Assembly (NCBI GenBank): GCA_030603385.1
Contig: JAUVXW010000001.1
Location: 186,001-250,000 of the forward strand
Reading direction: 5' to 3'
DNA: 64,000 nucleotides
Source of the DNA: Promethearchaeota archaeon
GTDB taxonomy: Archaea > Asgardarchaeota > Lokiarchaeia > Sigyniarchaeales > SOKP01
Every line of letters begins with the position of its first letter. Position 1 is the first letter of the stretch. Positions 61,532 to 64,000 of the stretch are shown piece after piece. The position numbers and the translations under genes are program-made. The notes below the pieces were generated by a model. It ran no database searches. It was given only the letters and a program-made list of their open reading frames with translations, and was not told the DNA's origin.

Positions 61532-64000
61532 ATGGTCAAGATCATTGCTTCACTAAGAAATTTCCGTGATCGCATCAGAACCTCAATAAGCATAAAAACG
61601 CAAAATGTCTTATTTTTCTTCGCAATTTTTATGGTTGTATTCTTAGCCATTTTATTAAGGATCAGTCCAATTATTAGAGGACCACGATTAATTAAAGCGT
61701 TTGATCCTTGGATACAATGGTATAACGCAGAATATTTATCGGAACATACTTTATACGAATATTTTTCATGGCGTGATTTTAAGAGCTGGTATCCAACTGG
61801 ATTTAACCGTGGATCTCTACGTCCAGGTTTGACCTTTACAGTTGTTATTATATATAAAATATTAACCTTTTTTGGAATTCCTATCTCACTGTATGATATA
61901 TGCTATTTTTTCCCTGCAATTATAGGCGGTCTAACGGTATTAGTCATTTATTTCTTAGGAAAAGAAATTCTTGATCGAGGGACTGGACTAATTGCTGCTT
62001 TTTTTCTAGCCTTTAATCCCGGTTATATGCAGCGTACAATGGCAGGATTCTTTGATAATGAAACAATTGGTGTTTTTGCTACTCTATTGACATTTTTATT
62101 TCTTTTAAAAGCTATAAGAACTGGAAGATTTCTATTTTCTATTCTTGCTGGTCTTTCCTTAGGGTATTTGTCTCTAAGTTGGGGTGGTTATCAATTTGTT
62201 TACTTAATTATCCCATTACTTTGTATTATATTAATCCTTACTGAAAAATACAATGAAAATATACTAATTTCTTATGCTGTTGTAGAAGGAACTGGTTTGT
62301 TAATCTTTTCTTTATATACAGGTTTTAGTTATGATTCCTTATTCTCAGATTTAGAAATAGGTGGCATTTTTCTATTTACCATAATTTTAATTATATTTCA
62401 TATAATACAAACAAAAAAAGCCGAACAACCATCTTTATATAAAAATATTATAAATTTTGTAAAGTGGGGTTTTGTACCCGCATTAGTAATTGGTGCAATG
62501 ATTATATGGATTGCTCCTGATATTCTTCCTTTTGGTTTTGGTGGGCGGTTTCAAACGATCCTTAACCCTTTATTTCGCGAGGATGTAAGTCTAATAGCTT
62601 CAGTTGCAGAACAGATGCCAAGTTCATGGAGTGTTTTCTATTATAATACATTAATTCCATTAATTTTAACACCTCTAGGTGTTTATTTCTGTTTTAAAAT
62701 TTTAAATGCTCCAGAAATTTTCCTAATTGCGTTTGTAATTCTTATGTTCTATTTTACAGGAAGTATGATTCGGATTATATTAATGTTTTCACCTGCAGTT
62801 GCTTTGATGGGGGCATATGGATTAGTAAGTATTTTAAAAATTTTTGGTAGTTTTTTAGGAGAAAGGAGAGAGGGCATTAGTAGAAAACGTAAAAGACAAT
62901 TAAAAAGCACAATAGGGAATTCTGAAATCCTTGCTATATTTATGGTTGTTGGGTTTTTAGGTGTCGCTCAAATTGTTCATTCAACAGATATTTCAATTGA
63001 CCAATTTTCTTATAGTCAAATATCACCGGCGGGTGTTATTCATGATTGGGAAGAATCTCTGATGTGGATGAGATCTAACTTAGAAGGGACTGATGTAGTT
63101 GTATCTTGGTGGGATTACGGCTACTGGCTTACCCCAATAGGCAACGTCACTACAGTTAATGATAATGCAACCATGAATTCAACTAGAATCGGTTTAACAG
63201 GTATGGCTTTAATGCAGACTGATGAAATTTACAGTGCAAAAGCATTTCGTAGCTTAGGTGCAGATTATGTCTTAGTTTATTTTGGTTTAATGATTAGTGG
63301 ACTAGGAGGAGATGAAGGAAAGTGGCCTTGGATGGTAAGAATTTGCAATGACAGATATGCAAGTTATAAAAGGTTAGGTATGGAGGAAGATAATTGGGGT
63401 GAAGATTTTGTATTTAACGAAAGTGAGTACCAAAATCCTGATACTGGAAGAATGGGTGCTAAGTGGTTTAATAGTCAGTTAGTTAAGTTGATGTTTTATG
63501 GTGTCCCAACTAATCCGGCTGATATAGAGCAAGGAGACATAAGGGCGACTTATGTTAATACAATTAACAATGAAAATAATCCTACTGATGATGGTAAATT
63601 ATGGAAAGATTATATCCCTAACAATGGATTATATGATTTTAACATATTTTATCCAATATATATCTCAGCTTTAGGTTTAGTTAAACTTTATAAAATTGAC
63701 TATACAATCTTAGAATCTAGTTTTATGATAGAAGAAGCAGAACTTTTTGAAACTGGATATGCTACATTCAACCTAAAAAATACTGGTACGAAAGATTTAA
63801 CCATAAAAAGTGTTGAAGTAAATGGAATTGAATATGATTTTGTAATGCGTGAAAGTGGTGATCCTACTATAGTCGAAAGTGGTGATTCAGAAATGGTTTG
63901 GGTAGACATTAAATCGAAGGGTACAACTTTTCAGGAAGATGATGTTGTACATATTAATGTAACTGCAGAATCTGTAGCATTACAAGGAAAAAAATATGAA
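61532..64000 (+). CDS. stt3: STT3-type dolichyl-phosphooligosaccharide-protein glycosyltransferase, C-terminus off window
   Basis: Manual frame from ATG 61532: MVKIIASLRNFRDRIRTSISIKTQNVLFFFAIF...KAFDPWIQWYNAEYL; later VVSWWDYGYWLT (WWDYG). Confidence 0.95.
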   Translation, partial: MVKIIASLRNFRDRIRTSISIKTQNVLFFFAIFMVVFLAILLRISPIIRGPRLIKAFDPWIQWYNAEYLSEHTLYEYFSWRDFKSWYPTGFNRGSLRPGLTFTVVIIYKILTFFGIPISLYDICYFFPAIIGGLTVLVIYFLGKEILDRGTGLIAAFFLAFNPGYMQRTMAGFFDNETIGVFATLLTFLFLLKAIRTGRFLFSILAGLSLGYLSLSWGGYQFVYLIIPLLCIILILTEKYNENILISYAVVEGTGLLIFSLYTGFSYDSLFSDLEIGGIFLFTIILIIFHIIQTKKAEQPSLYKNIINFVKWGFVPALVIGAMIIWIAPDILPFGFGGRFQTILNPLFREDVSLIASVAEQMPSSWSVFYYNTLIPLILTPLGVYFCFKILNAPEIFLIAFVILMFYFTGSMIRIILMFSPAVALMGAYGLVSILKIFGSFLGERREGISRKRKRQLKSTIGNSEILAIFMVVGFLGVAQIVHSTDISIDQFSYSQISPAGVIHDWEESLMWMRSNLEGTDVVVSWWDYGYWLTPIGNVTTVNDNATMNSTRIGLTGMALMQTDEIYSAKAFRSLGADYVLVYFGLMISGLGGDEGKWPWMVRICNDRYASYKRLGMEEDNWGEDFVFNESEYQNPDTGRMGAKWFNSQLVKLMFYGVPTNPADIEQGDIRATYVNTINNENNPTDDGKLWKDYIPNNGLYDFNIFYPIYISALGLVKLYKIDYTILESSFMIEEAELFETGYATFNLKNTGTKDLTIKSVEVNGIEYDFVMRESGDPTIVESGDSEMVWVDIKSKGTTFQEDDVVHINVTAESVALQGKKYE

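Overview
AT-rich, gene-dense archaeal chromosome segment, best explained as Asgard (Lokiarchaeia-like). The informational genes are archaeal: split RNAP A'/A'', L30e, NusA, S12, S7, L21e, RpoF, RpoL, L44e, S27e, TFS, PCNA, PriL/PriS, GINS, Nop10, eIF2-alpha, EF-1A, Csl4, RfcS, TruA, Pus10, KsgA and STT3. They sit beside Asgard-type eukaryotic-signature genes: Ras/Rab/Arf-like GTPases, a roadblock-domain protein and a Sec23/24-like zinc-finger + VWA protein. The main leads are: (1) an unannotated UGA-containing peroxiredoxin-like selenoprotein (GNW-U-SHC) with a SECIS-like 3'UTR hairpin; (2) a protein reading as winged HTH + ATP-cone + NrdD-like fold that ends before the glycyl-radical/Zn region, a possible nucleotide-sensing regulator derived from class III ribonucleotide reductase; (3) rpoA1 interrupted by an exact 30-nt hairpin-forming, UGA-containing insertion about 330 bp downstream of a LAGLIDADG homing-endonuclease-like gene that has its own in-frame TAA; (4) a TGK..KETK..W motif shared by the RpoA' tail and a small upstream protein; (5) a cold-shock gene with two in-frame TAGs and no frameshift; (6) a Sec23/24-like protein. 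No rRNA, tRNA or CRISPR array was recognised. All family calls come from reading motifs by eye; no database search or folding was run.
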